NCBI RefSeq assembly: GCF_013744875.1
Contig: NZ_CP059399.1
Span: 3,100,001-3,164,000 of the forward strand
DNA: 64,000 nucleotides
DNA from: Nocardia huaxiensis
GTDB taxonomy: Bacteria > Actinomycetota > Actinomycetes > Mycobacteriales > Mycobacteriaceae
Reading direction: 5' to 3'
The translations under genes and the position numbers were made by a program. Under the pieces are notes generated by a model, which was given only the letters and a program-made list of their open reading frames with translations, was not told the DNA's origin and ran no database searches. Positions within the stretch are counted from its first letter, which is position 1, and each line of letters starts with the position of its first letter. Positions 1-8,531 of this stretch are shown in pieces.

Positions 1-317
1 TCTTCGGCTGGCTCACCGTCGACGAGGTCGTGGAGATCACCCCGGAGATGGTCAACGACGCCCTGGCCAACACCATCGTGCCGACCGGTGACAGCTTCAA
101 TCTCATTCGCAAGCAGTCGATTCCGCAGGAGCAGATGGTCTCGCTGCGCACCCTCGTCATGGTGATGGCGGTGCTGGGCCAGCTGCGCGCCGCCAACAAC
201 TGGCACGCCATCGCCCGCGAATGGCAGTACAACGACGCGCCCACCACCGAACTCGGCCGCCTGGAGGCCGAATCGGAGTGGGCCGACACGCACGTCTTCA
301 CGCCCGCCCGTGCCTGA
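1..317 (+). CDS. C-terminal end of an ABC1/AarF-like kinase (partial)
   Basis: The reading frame is open from the window edge (first codon at position 3) to a TGA at 315-317, so only the last 104 or so residues are present. The tail has a long helix followed by AVLGQLRAANNW, IAREW and TTELGRLEAE. From memory, that pattern matches the C-terminus of actinobacterial ABC1/UbiB-type atypical kinases. The catalytic KxGQ and DFG regions lie outside the window, so the family call rests on the tail alone. The stop overlaps the first possible GTG of the next gene. Confidence 0.45.
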   Translation, partial: FGWLTVDEVVEITPEMVNDALANTIVPTGDSFNLIRKQSIPQEQMVSLRTLVMVMAVLGQLRAANNWHAIAREWQYNDAPTTELGRLEAESEWADTHVFTPARA

Positions 318-348
318 TATGAATCCGCTTGACCCCCTGGAGAAACCG

Positions 349-663
349 ATGCTCACCAACCTGCTGAACGATATTCTCGAGAACCCCATCGCGCGGGGTG
401 CGATCGATCGCGCCAACGATGCCCGCGACACCGCGCTGGCCACTCAGCAGGCCGTGCTCGGCCTGCTGAATCTTCCCACGGCCACCGACGTCGAAACCAT
501 CACCCACCGGCTCAAGTCCATCTCTCAGCGCCTGGAGCAGCTGGAGGACGCGGTGGACAATCTGAACCGCACCGCGACCACCATCGCCTCGATCTCCAAG
601 AAACTGACCCAGCTGGATCAGCACCTGGAAGCCGTGCTGGCCGAACGTATTCCGTCGGCCTGA
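349..663 (+). CDS. Small helical coiled-coil protein
   Basis: A protein of about 104 residues with no signal peptide or membrane segment. Residues from about 45 to 95 form long heptad-like helices (SISQRLEQLEDAVDNLN, then ISKKLTQLDQHLEAVL), so it is probably an oligomeric coiled coil. The first in-frame start is GTG at 310, overlapping the previous gene. ATG 349 is preferred because a GGAGAA ribosome binding site lies 5-6 bases upstream. It is probably co-transcribed with the kinase-like gene. The family is not recognised; phasin-like granule proteins have similar composition, but that is only a resemblance. Confidence 0.6.
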   Translation: MLTNLLNDILENPIARGAIDRANDARDTALATQQAVLGLLNLPTATDVETITHRLKSISQRLEQLEDAVDNLNRTATTIASISKKLTQLDQHLEAVLAERIPSA

Positions 664-712
664 GGTGCTCGCGCGGGCGATGCCGGTGACGGCATCGCCC
701 GGCGCTCACGCG

Positions 713-1294
713 TCAGAAGCCCTGGCGCGGAATGTCACCACCGGCAGGGCCCGTGTAGCCGCCGGGACCCGCAGGGGGGATCCCGCCGGGGGTCGTGCCG
801 GGCATGCCACCCGGATCCGGGCGCGGGATCTCGCCGCTGCCCGGCCGCGGCACCTCGCCGCGCCACGCGCCGGACTCGTAGCCCTGGCCCTCGATGAACT
901 CCTTGAACCGCTTCAGGTCTCCCTTGACCCGGCGATCGAGCAGTCCGAGCTTGTCGCCGACATTCTCGACGAACCCTTCCGGATCGATATCCATCTGGGT
1001 GATCACCCGGGTGGTGCGATCGTCGATGCGATGGAATGTCACCACTCCCGCATGTTCCGGCCCGTTGTCCGACCGCCAGGCCACCCGCTCATCCGGATGC
1101 TGCTCGGTGATGGTGGCGTCGAATTCCCGTTCCACCGGCCCGAAATGCACCTTCCAATGCGTGTGCGTGTCGTCCAGCTGCTGGACCTGCTCCACCCCCT
1201 CCATGAACCGCGGAAACGATTCGAACTGCGTCCACTGGTTGTAGGCCGTCCGAATCGGCACGTTGACGTCGGTCGACGCGGTGACAGTACCCAT
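713..1294 (-). CDS. SRPBCC-family (polyketide cyclase/dehydrase-like) protein
   Basis: About 193 residues. The N-terminal 145 residues have the SRPBCC/START-like pattern: TASTDVNVPIRTAYNQWTQF, FPRFMEGV, then alternating beta strands such as HWKVHFGPVEREFDATI and TRVITQMDIDPEG, ending in a long helix (DRRVKGDLKRFKEFIE). The last 45 residues are a proline/glycine-rich low-complexity tail. These proteins bind small hydrophobic ligands; the ligand here is unknown. ATG 1294 is chosen over an upstream in-frame GTG at 1306 because GTGAGG then acts as the ribosome binding site. It is transcribed away from hutH, with about 118 bases between the two starts. Confidence 0.75.
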   Translation of the reverse strand: MGTVTASTDVNVPIRTAYNQWTQFESFPRFMEGVEQVQQLDDTHTHWKVHFGPVEREFDATITEQHPDERVAWRSDNGPEHAGVVTFHRIDDRTTRVITQMDIDPEGFVENVGDKLGLLDRRVKGDLKRFKEFIEGQGYESGAWRGEVPRPGSGEIPRPDPGGMPGTTPGGIPPAGPGGYTGPAGGDIPRQGF

Positions 1295-1412
1295 GGCAAA
1301 CCTCACTTTCCGTCCTCGTGTGCCGCGTTCTTCGGCACCATCGGCCGCCTACCCGTGAGAAACGGGTGTAAACAGCCGGGGCGCCGGTGTACCCGGGGCT
1401 ACTGTCGGGCAC

Positions 1413-2945
1413 ATGACTAGCGGTAACCAGCGGGTGGTCGTGGGTGGTCGGGCGTTGACGCGGGCGGAGGTGGTCGCGGTCGCGCGGGGCGGCGCGGGGG
1501 TGGAATTGGACGGGGTGGATCTGGCGCGGCTGGGGAAGGTCCGGGGGTACATCGACGAGCTGGCGCAGGGGGAGCGGGCCGTCTACGGGGTGTCGACCGG
1601 GTTCGGAGCGCTTGCGCTGCGGCACATTCCGGCGGAGCGGCGCACGGACCTGCAGCGGTCGCTGATCCGGTCGCATGCGGCGGGGGCCGGTGCGGCGGTC
1701 GAGGCGGAGGTGGTCCGGGCCATGATGGTGCTGCGGCTGCGGACGCTGATGTCGGGGTTCACGGGGGTGCGGCCGGAGACCGCGGTGGCCCTGGCGGGAT
1801 TGATCGACAGCGGGCTCATTCCCGTTGTGCCGGAATACGGTTCGCTGGGATGCTCGGGGGATCTGGCTCCGCTGGCGGCGGTTGCGCTGGCCTTGATGGG
1901 GGAGGGGTCGGTGCTGGCGGGGGACGGCGTGCGGCCCATGGGGGAGGCCATGGCGGAGGCGGGATTGACGCCTTTGACGCTGGCCGAGAAGGAGGGTCTG
2001 GCGTTGACCAACGGCACCGACGGGATGCTGGGCATGCTGGTGCTGGCCATCGAGGATCTGCGCGGGCTGCTGGCGGTGGCGGATCTGACGGCGGCGATGA
2101 GCGTGGAGGCGCTGCTGGGGACGGATCGGGTGTTCGCGGCGGATTTGCAAGGGCTGAGACCGCATCCGGGACAAGGGGTTTCGGCGGCACGCATGCGGGC
2201 CGCGCTGGCCGGGTCCGAGATCGTGGCCAGCCATCGGGGAGACGACTGCCCGCGGGTGCAGGACGCGTACTCACTGCGCTGCGCGCCGCAGGTGCACGGG
2301 GCCGCACGTGACACCCTGGACTACGCCGAGACCGTCGCGGAACGCGAATTGGGTTCCGCCATAGACAATCCCGTGGTGCTCGCGGACGGGCGCGTGGAGT
2401 CCAACGGGAACTTCCACGGCGCGCCGGTGGGATACGTGCTGGACTTCCTGGCCATCGCGGTGGCGGATGTGGCGAGCATTGCCGAGCGGCGCACCGATCG
2501 AATGCTGGATGTGCATCGCTCACACGGGCTTCCGGCCTTCCTGGCCGATGATCCCGGCGTCGATTCGGGCTACATGATCGCGCAGTACACGCAGGCCGGG
2601 GTGGTGTCGGAGTTGAAGCGGTGCGCGGTGCCCGCGTCGGTGGACTCTATACCGTCCAGTGCCATGCAGGAGGACCACGTGTCCATGGGGTGGGCGGCGG
2701 CGCGCAAGCTGCGGCGCGCGGTGGATGGCCTCACCACCGTGCTGGCGATCGAATTGCTCACCGCGGCACGGGCTCTCGACTTCCGCGCTCCGCTGCTGCC
2801 CGCGCCGGTGACCGGTGCGGTGCGGAATCTGGTGCGGGAGACGGTGCCCGGACCGGGGCCGGACCGCCACCTGGCCCCCGATATCGCCGCGGCCGTGGAG
2901 CTGGTGCGGTCGGGGGCGGTGCGCACGGTCCTGGACCTGGGTTAG
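1413..2945 (+). CDS. hutH: Histidine ammonia-lyase
   Basis: 510 residues, the usual length. It deaminates L-histidine to trans-urocanate, the first step of histidine catabolism, in the cytoplasm. Visible motifs are YGVSTGFG (Tyr58) and GSLGCSGDLAPL, in which residues 147-149 (Cys-Ser-Gly) would cyclise into the MIO electrophile. Many family members have Ala-Ser-Gly; I recall the Cys variant from other actinobacteria. Later conserved blocks include ALTNGTDGML, QDAYSLRCAPQVHGA and SAMQEDHVSM. No hutU, hutI or hutG homologue is adjacent, so this is an orphan hutH within the window. Start ATG 1413. Confidence 0.93.
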   Translation: MTSGNQRVVVGGRALTRAEVVAVARGGAGVELDGVDLARLGKVRGYIDELAQGERAVYGVSTGFGALALRHIPAERRTDLQRSLIRSHAAGAGAAVEAEVVRAMMVLRLRTLMSGFTGVRPETAVALAGLIDSGLIPVVPEYGSLGCSGDLAPLAAVALALMGEGSVLAGDGVRPMGEAMAEAGLTPLTLAEKEGLALTNGTDGMLGMLVLAIEDLRGLLAVADLTAAMSVEALLGTDRVFAADLQGLRPHPGQGVSAARMRAALAGSEIVASHRGDDCPRVQDAYSLRCAPQVHGAARDTLDYAETVAERELGSAIDNPVVLADGRVESNGNFHGAPVGYVLDFLAIAVADVASIAERRTDRMLDVHRSHGLPAFLADDPGVDSGYMIAQYTQAGVVSELKRCAVPASVDSIPSSAMQEDHVSMGWAAARKLRRAVDGLTTVLAIELLTAARALDFRAPLLPAPVTGAVRNLVRETVPGPGPDRHLAPDIAAAVELVRSGAVRTVLDLG

Positions 2946-3032
2946 GCCGGTATCCGGCACGCGGATCCCCGATGGGGGTGCGAGGACGGGATTCGCATTG
3001 CCTCCCTGGAGAGTCCATGCCAGCCTGGTGTC

Positions 3033-3401
3033 ATGAAGGATCGGACCGGGCTCGAGGACCAGGTGCCGCTGCGGGTCACCGTCGAGTTCACCGATGCGGT
3101 GAACCGTTCGCTCGGGGTCCGGTGGTCGCCCGCCACGGAGGCGGGTGCGCGCAAGAAATTCGAGTACGCCCGGATCTTCCTGGTCGAGCTGAGCGACCGG
3201 CCGCACCGGACATACCTCGATATCGTCGAGCACCATCCCTGGACCTCGGTGCAGCTACCCCCGGCGCTGGCCGCGGGCGAATACGCCATCGAGATCGACG
3301 CCTACGGCAGCGCCAGCTGGGGCGACGGCCGCCTGGACGCGCACGGCCGCAGCCCCTCCTTCACCGTCGGACCTGTGCCAACCGGTGAGCCAGCTGCTTG
3401 A
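3033..3401 (+). CDS. Hypothetical protein, probable small beta-sandwich
   Basis: 122 residues, family not recognised. Alternating hydrophobic strands (VPLRVTVEFTDAV, YARIFLVELSD, RTYLDIVEHHPWTSVQL, GEYAIEIDAYGSASW) suggest an immunoglobulin-like or carbohydrate-binding-like beta-sandwich. No signal peptide or membrane segment was seen. It ends by overlapping the convergent GDSL hydrolase gene by 41 bases. Confidence 0.6.
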   Translation: MKDRTGLEDQVPLRVTVEFTDAVNRSLGVRWSPATEAGARKKFEYARIFLVELSDRPHRTYLDIVEHHPWTSVQLPPALAAGEYAIEIDAYGSASWGDGRLDAHGRSPSFTVGPVPTGEPAA

Positions 3402-4056
3402 TCAGTTCCGTGGCGATGACAGCCTGCCCGGAGGTGGAGAAGTGAATCCGGTCCGCGCTGAGCAGATTCGGGCGATCGTTGAACGGGTGATCCCAGGTGT
3501 CTGCCACCAGCGCGCCGAATTCCGCGGCCAGTCCGGCATTGATCTGGTTGACCCGGCGGACACGCTCGGTGAAATCCGGGAAGACCGGCACCACGAAGGC
3601 GCGGCCGAGCTGAATCGTGGTGAGCTGCGCTCCGGTGCCCGCCGCGAATTCGTACAGGCCGCGTAGCTTCGCTTCGATCTGCTCGAAATCCGGTGTGCGG
3701 CGCATGATGTCGTTCGCGCCGGCATTCACGTGCAGCAGGTCCGGGGCGAAGGCGCGCATGGGCGCGGTTTGCTCGGCCAGGGTTTCCGTCGTGGTGGCAC
3801 CGTATTTCGCGACATTGAGGTAGGCGAGATCGGGTCGCACCCGCCGCAGCACCCCGGCCACCCGTTCGGGCCAGCCCTCGGGCAGATAGCCGGGGCTCGG
3901 ATCGCCGGTTCCCAGGGCCAGGCTGTCGCCGAGGACGCCGAAGCGTCGCCACGGCGCGTCGTGCACCAGCGCCGCCGCATCCAGTGCGCCGATGACGAAC
4001 GGATCGGTCTCTTCGGTGACGGCGAGGGCATGACCGATCTGACTAGATTCAACCAT
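3361..4056 (-). CDS. SGNH/GDSL-family hydrolase
   Basis: 231 residues, cytoplasmic (no signal peptide). All SGNH blocks are visible: block I FGVLGDSLALG (catalytic Ser after GD), block II NVAKYGATT, block III HVNAGANDIM (GxND) and block V SADRIHFSTSG (Asp-x-x-His dyad). It is probably an esterase or lipase acting on a small ester; the substrate is unknown. ATG 4056 has no clear ribosome binding site, and a TATGGT-like -10 lies close upstream, so leaderless translation is plausible. An 8-bp motif repeated three times surrounds the start codon. Confidence 0.85.
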   Translation of the reverse strand: MVESSQIGHALAVTEETDPFVIGALDAAALVHDAPWRRFGVLGDSLALGTGDPSPGYLPEGWPERVAGVLRRVRPDLAYLNVAKYGATTTETLAEQTAPMRAFAPDLLHVNAGANDIMRRTPDFEQIEAKLRGLYEFAAGTGAQLTTIQLGRAFVVPVFPDFTERVRRVNQINAGLAAEFGALVADTWDHPFNDRPNLLSADRIHFSTSGQAVIATELIKQLAHRLAQVRR

Positions 4057-4080
4057 AGTCAGACCATACCCATCTGACTA
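4038..4080. promoter_or_regulatory. Triple TCTGACTA/TAGTCAGA motif at the GDSL gene start
   Basis: TCTGACTA occurs at 4038-4045, its reverse complement TAGTCAGA at 4056-4063, and TCTGACTA again at 4073-4080. The spacers are 10 and 9 bases. The middle copy covers the first base of the start codon of the leftward hydrolase. Alternating inverted copies at near-helical spacing look like a repressor or activator site. No regulator gene is adjacent. Confidence 0.45.
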
Positions 4081-4215
4081 TTGATTGCTAAAGCCAGATT
4101 TCGCGTCGCGGCGTAACCCGGCACCTTCCGCGATGTCGGACCGGGAAGACCGTTTGACCGCCGGTGTGCCGGGAATGGCGGGAATACCAACGTTTCCGGC
4201 ATCGGAGGATTTCCC

Positions 4216-5385
4216 ATGATCAGGCTCGTCCGGCGTATTGCCCGGCCATTGCTGGCAACGGCATTCATCGTGGACGGAATAGATACGCTCACCCACCCGG
4301 AACCCCGGGTGAAGGCCGCTGACGCGCTCATGCAGCGCGGCCGGCGGGTGCTGCCCGCCCAGACCGCCGACAAACTTCCCGCCGACCCCGGTCAGGTGGT
4401 CCGCGCCAATGCCGCCGTCCAGGTCTTCGGCGGCGTCCTGCTGGCCTCGGGCCGCACACCCCGGCTGGCCACCTTCCTGCTCACCGCCACCGTCCTGCCC
4501 GCCACCGTCACCGAACAGGACTTCTGGGCCGAGGCCGACCCCGATCGCCGCGCCGCCAAACGCACCGCCTTCGTCAAGGACGTCAGCCTCCTCGGTGGCC
4601 TCCTCATCGCCACCACCGACTCCGCCGACCCGCCGCCCCTCACCAAACGCGCCCGCCGAGCGATGAAACAAACGGCCGCCGCCCTCCCCTCCGCCGCCGC
4701 CGTCTCTGAAGCCATGGCCCCGCTGCGCGACCAGCTCGCCCACGCCGCGACCCGCACCCGCGACCTGGCCGACGAAGCCATCACCGCCGCCCCCGACCTG
4801 GCCGACGCCGCCCGCACCCGCGGCGCCCACCTCGCCGAAGTCGTGAAGGATCGAGGCGGCGAACTCGCCGAGGTGGTGAAGGACCGTGGCGGCGACCTGG
4901 CCGAGGTGGTCAAGGACCGCGGCAGCGACTTCGCCGCCGTGGCCCGCGAAAAGGGCGAGCATCTCGCAGAACTCGCCCAGGATCGCGGCGCCGAACTGGC
5001 CGCCGCCGCCCGCGACCGAGGCGAACACCTCGCCGACACCGCTCAGGACCGCCGCACCGGCTTCGCCGCAATCGCCCGCCGCAATCGCAACCGCTGGGCA
5101 GAGAAAGCTCAGGACCGCGGCATCGAACTGGCCGCCGCCGCCCGTCAGCGCCGCGAATACCTCGCCGAGACAGCTCAGGACCGTCGTGCCGAATTGGCCG
5201 CCGCCGCAAGGGAAAAGAGCGAGCGCCTCGCCGAGGCGGCCCAGGATCGCGGCAACGGCCTCGCCGCCGCCGCCCGCGAGCGCGGCGAACACCTGGCCGA
5301 GGCCGCGCAGGACCGGGTGGGTCGCGCAGCCGAACGCGCGGGCCGCGCCACCACGCGCGCAGGAAGGCGCATGCAGTCGCACTGA
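4216..5385 (+). CDS. DoxX-family protein with a long 11-residue-repeat tail
   Basis: 389 residues. Residues 1 to about 135 resemble actinobacterial DoxX-family membrane proteins (short hydrophobic helices such as VFGGVLLASG and LATFLLTATVLPATV, and the pattern FIVDGIDTLTHPEPRV). Residues 202 to about 366 are some 15 tandem 11-residue units, for example RGAHLAEVVKD, RGGELAEVVKD, RGAELAAAARD and RGEHLAEAAQD. Many later units alternate between an AQD type and an AAAR type, giving a 22-residue super-period. Such hendecads make long amphipathic helices, as in LEA proteins and apolipoproteins. GGAGG lies 7 bases before ATG 4216. DoxX proteins usually lack this tail. Confidence 0.75.
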   Translation: MIRLVRRIARPLLATAFIVDGIDTLTHPEPRVKAADALMQRGRRVLPAQTADKLPADPGQVVRANAAVQVFGGVLLASGRTPRLATFLLTATVLPATVTEQDFWAEADPDRRAAKRTAFVKDVSLLGGLLIATTDSADPPPLTKRARRAMKQTAAALPSAAAVSEAMAPLRDQLAHAATRTRDLADEAITAAPDLADAARTRGAHLAEVVKDRGGELAEVVKDRGGDLAEVVKDRGSDFAAVAREKGEHLAELAQDRGAELAAAARDRGEHLADTAQDRRTGFAAIARRNRNRWAEKAQDRGIELAAAARQRREYLAETAQDRRAELAAAAREKSERLAEAAQDRGNGLAAAARERGEHLAEAAQDRVGRAAERAGRATTRAGRRMQSH

Positions 5386-5417
5386 CCCGCCGGCCGACCC
5401 GGGCCCGGTGAATCCTC

Positions 5418-5452
5418 CTCTGTCCCAGAGGGTTCAGGGGCACAGCCCCTGA
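5418..5452. terminator. Convergent hairpin pair between the DoxX and hydrolase genes
   Basis: Two hairpins sit between converging genes: CTCTG/CAGAG (5418-5430, 3-base loop) and TCAGGGGC/GCCCCTGA (5434-5452, 3-base loop). There is no clear U-tract, so termination in both directions is an inference from position and stem strength. Confidence 0.55.
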
Positions 5453-5464
5453 GAGACCGGCGCG

Positions 5465-6475
5465 TCAGATCGTGCGGAGCCAGTCGATGACGGCGGCCTG
5501 GTAGTCCTTCGTGTTCAGGGCGAGGTTGAGCGAGTGGCCGCTGCCGGGGAGGACGTAGGTGCGCAGGCGGGCTGCCGGGGCGAAGTAGGGGGCCTCGGCG
5601 GCCTGCAATGCGACGGTGTCGGTGCAGATGGAAAAGGCTGGGCCGCAGGACAGTCGGTCCTGGCCGCCATTGACGATCATGACCGGGGCGGTGATGGATT
5701 CGGACATGCCGGGCAGGGTGGAGGTGAGGCCGTCGGGATATTCGGTGAGGGAGAAGGTTTCCTTGGTGGCCTCGTCCACGGCGAGCACCTGCGGATCGAC
5801 ATTGCCCGGCCCGTGGAAGTCGGATTCGCGGGCGCCGGGGCGGGTGACGAGGTAGCCGGAGTCGTAGCCGCGGTCGCGGAAGAGCGGGTCCTCGACGGCG
5901 GGGTGGTAGGTGCTGATCACGCCGAGCACGTCGGGGATGGACAGGGTGTGCGAGTAGCCGGTGAGGAGGACGCCGTCCACATCGTGGTGGGTGGTGGCCT
6001 CGATCACCGAGGTGCCGGAGGTGAGTGAGTGCCCGGCGGTGACGACCTTCGAGAACGGTTGCGCACCACCGAATCCGGCGCGCAGCGCCTGCACCAGGCC
6101 GTGCAGGGCGTCGGCGGTGGCCGTGGCGGTGAGGCTCAGGCTCGGCGGCCGGGTGCTCGCGCCATTGCCGAGCCGGTCGGCCACCAGGGTCGCGAAGCCG
6201 GCGGCGTTCATGGCGCGCCGGAAGTTGTAGGTCTCCGGGGCGTAGGGGAAATCCCAGTAGGTGTGGTTGTAGTTGGAGCCCGCCATCATCACCAGCACCG
6301 TGCCGGTGGGCCGGTCGGGCAGGCAGAGGGTGGTGGCGAGGCTGCCCTGCGCCACCGGGAATTCGATATCGCGGCAGCCGCCCGCGACACTCGGATCGGC
6401 CTGGGCCATACCGGGGACGAAGCTCAGCAGCAGGACCGCGGCCGACACCGCGGCGGCGCGGAAAGAGGTTCGCAC
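5465..6475 (-). CDS. Secreted alpha/beta hydrolase
   Basis: 336 residues from GTG 6475, chosen because GGGAGGG lies 6-7 bases upstream and the protein then opens with a Sec signal peptide (VRTSFRAAAVSAAVLLL, cleavage near AQA). A longer in-frame start exists upstream but would bury the signal. The mature protein has an alpha/beta-hydrolase pattern: strand VLVMMAGSNYN, nucleophile elbow GHSLTSG, and a C-terminal GSGHSLN that could supply the catalytic His. It is probably an extracellular esterase or lipase; the substrate is unknown. Confidence 0.8.
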   Translation of the reverse strand: MRTSFRAAAVSAAVLLLSFVPGMAQADPSVAGGCRDIEFPVAQGSLATTLCLPDRPTGTVLVMMAGSNYNHTYWDFPYAPETYNFRRAMNAAGFATLVADRLGNGASTRPPSLSLTATATADALHGLVQALRAGFGGAQPFSKVVTAGHSLTSGTSVIEATTHHDVDGVLLTGYSHTLSIPDVLGVISTYHPAVEDPLFRDRGYDSGYLVTRPGARESDFHGPGNVDPQVLAVDEATKETFSLTEYPDGLTSTLPGMSESITAPVMIVNGGQDRLSCGPAFSICTDTVALQAAEAPYFAPAARLRTYVLPGSGHSLNLALNTKDYQAAVIDWLRTI

Positions 6476-6627
6476 GCTTTGCCCTCCCTTGGGCCGGAGC
6501 GAATGAATCGATGGGTGAATTCGGCAGGCCATCCGGCCTGATGGCGAGACACGATACCGCACAATCAAATTCGTATGAGCGAATCTTCCGGATGGGTAAT
6601 CCGGGAAATTGATCTACGATGCACCGC

Positions 6628-7662
6628 ATGAGCACACGTGTTGTGCATTTTGTCGGTAGCTTTCCGGCCGACGGCACAGACGACGCCATGCGCGCCATGC
6701 TCGACGGCGCGGGCCGCCGCATGCTGACCCTCCCGACGGGCGAGACCTGGCGCTACGAGTTCTACATCCAGCCGATCATCGCGGAACTGGTGGCGCAGGG
6801 CGCCCTGGAGGTCAAGAAGCCGGGGACCTTGCGCTCCAGCAGAGAACGGTCCATTCACCGTGCGCCCCGGGGCATTCGGCTGACCGGCGACCTGTTGAAT
6901 CTCGGCTATCTGCGCGAAGCCGACGAAGCGCTGCCCGTCTTCCGGCGGCTGCGGGCGGAGTACGAACTGCCCGAGGTGTCGTTGCAGATCGGCATGCCGA
7001 CCGATTTCACCCTGGCCTTCATCGCCATGGGCGCGACCGGTCTCCGGCGACACCGAAAAGCCTTTCGCGACGCCACTGTTCGTGAAATGGCAGCGGTGCG
7101 AGCTCGCGTCGGCGCGGAAGTGGTGCTCCAATTGGAGGCCACCGCCGAATTGGTGCTCATGGCGAAAACGCAACCGCTGCACCGGAAAACGGATGCCGCC
7201 CTGCAGCTGTCCCGGGGCATCGCCGACCTGGCCGCGGCCGCGCCGGAGGGCGCCCGGATCGGTGTGCACCTGTGCCTCGGCAGCATGCACAATCGGGCCC
7301 GCGCCACCCTGCGCGATCTGCGCCCCTTCGTGGATCTCGCCAATTCGATCGCCCGGCAATGGCCTTCGGGCCGGACTCTGGAGTACGTCCACGGTCCCCT
7401 CGCGGCCGGGGAGCGCCCGCCGCCCACGCGATTCGAGTTCTACGCCCCGCTCGCCGAGCTGGATCCCGGCATCAGGTTCTACGCGGGTCTGGTGCACGAG
7501 GAGCCGAGCGAGCCGGAGCAGATACGGACCGTGCGTATGGTGGAGCGAGCGCTGGGCCGTCCGGTCGACGGCCTCGCCAGCGCCTGCGGTCTGGGCCGGC
7601 GTCCCCGCCCGATCGCGGACGCCATGGTGCGCCGCGCCGAAAGGCTGTGCGCCGCAGTGTGA
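6628..7662 (+). CDS. MetE/UROD-like TIM-barrel protein
   Basis: About 344 residues. It opens with VVHFVGSFPADGTDDAMRAML and LPTGETWRYEFY, then has repeated beta-alpha units (VSLQIGMPTDFTLAF, EVVLQLEATAELV, ARIGVHLCLGSM, GIRFYAGLVHEEPSE). This resembles the cobalamin-independent methionine synthase / uroporphyrinogen decarboxylase superfamily. The Cys/His zinc site of MetE is not evident, so methyl transfer is not claimed. A TACGAT -10-like element at 6615-6620 lies just before ATG 6628, which suggests a leaderless start; ATG 6619 is the alternative. Confidence 0.5.
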   Translation: MSTRVVHFVGSFPADGTDDAMRAMLDGAGRRMLTLPTGETWRYEFYIQPIIAELVAQGALEVKKPGTLRSSRERSIHRAPRGIRLTGDLLNLGYLREADEALPVFRRLRAEYELPEVSLQIGMPTDFTLAFIAMGATGLRRHRKAFRDATVREMAAVRARVGAEVVLQLEATAELVLMAKTQPLHRKTDAALQLSRGIADLAAAAPEGARIGVHLCLGSMHNRARATLRDLRPFVDLANSIARQWPSGRTLEYVHGPLAAGERPPPTRFEFYAPLAELDPGIRFYAGLVHEEPSEPEQIRTVRMVERALGRPVDGLASACGLGRRPRPIADAMVRRAERLCAAV

Positions 7663-8451
7663 TCAGCCCTTGCGCCCGATGCCGCCGAACAGCACCAGCT
7701 GAGTGTCGGGCAGATCGTCGCCCAGCCATTGCTGCACCGGCACCAGGCCCGGTTCGACGATCTCGAACCCGTCGAGGAATCGCAGCGTCTCCTCGTGGGT
7801 GCGGTAGGCGGGCTGGGCCGAACTCTTGGCGGTGTCCATGCCCGTGCGCTGCTTGAATTCCTCGGTGGTGGTGTCCCCGCCCTGCGTGAAGATCAGGTAG
7901 CTCCCGGGCGCCATCGCATCCCGGAGCCGGGCGACGACCTCGTATGGTTTCTCGTCGTCCATGATGAAATGCAATACGCCCACCAGCACAATGGCGACCG
8001 GCCGGGTGAAGTCGATGTGCTGTTCGGTCTGCAATCTGTCGAGCAGGTCCGGCGCCCGGACGTCGGCCAGCATGGTGGTGACGCCGGGCGCGCTACCCAG
8101 TGCCGCATTGAAGTGCGCGATGACCACCGGGTCGTAGTCGGCGGCCACCACGCGGGCCTCGGGTTCCACGGCGTGCACGATCTCGTGCACATTGGGTGCG
8201 ATGGGAATGCCCGCACCGATGTCGACGAACTGCCGAATCCCTTGTTCGGCAGCCATTTTCACGCTATTGAGCATGAACTTCCGGCTGAACCAGGCCAGCG
8301 CCTTGGTTTCGGGGGCAACCGCGAGCATGCGGTGGGCGACCATCTGGTCGACCTCGTAGTTGTCCTTGCCGCCCAGCAGGTAGTTGTAAACCCGTGCCGC
8401 GTTCGGCATGGACGGGTCCACCCCCACCGGGACGCGACCGGTCTCCGACAC
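7663..8451 (-). CDS. SAM-dependent methyltransferase, DUF574 type
   Basis: 262 residues from GTG 8451, preceded by GGGAGGT at 5 bases. A longer in-frame start at 8535 would overlap the neighbouring gene. The protein begins with the family hallmark DPSMPNAARVYNYLLGGKDNYEVD. It continues with the SAM-binding FVDIGAGIPI, the acidic VVAADYDPVV, and PVAIVLVGVLHF. This family is expanded in Streptomyces and Nocardia and its substrates are unknown. It converges on the MetE-like gene with no spacer. Confidence 0.87.
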   Translation of the reverse strand: MSETGRVPVGVDPSMPNAARVYNYLLGGKDNYEVDQMVAHRMLAVAPETKALAWFSRKFMLNSVKMAAEQGIRQFVDIGAGIPIAPNVHEIVHAVEPEARVVAADYDPVVIAHFNAALGSAPGVTTMLADVRAPDLLDRLQTEQHIDFTRPVAIVLVGVLHFIMDDEKPYEVVARLRDAMAPGSYLIFTQGGDTTTEEFKQRTGMDTAKSSAQPAYRTHEETLRFLDGFEIVEPGLVPVQQWLGDDLPDTQLVLFGGIGRKG

Positions 8452-8531
8452 CGCACCTCCCTCGTATCCCGTCGATCGTATCCAAGCCCTGACTGTTGTC
8501 AGGCGAAAACACTCCCGGCGGGACGCGGGTC

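Noticed and set aside
4078..5382. 434-residue antisense reading frame across the DoxX gene
   Set aside because: It is the mirror of the 11-residue repeat in GC-rich DNA, has no ribosome binding site and contains no domain.
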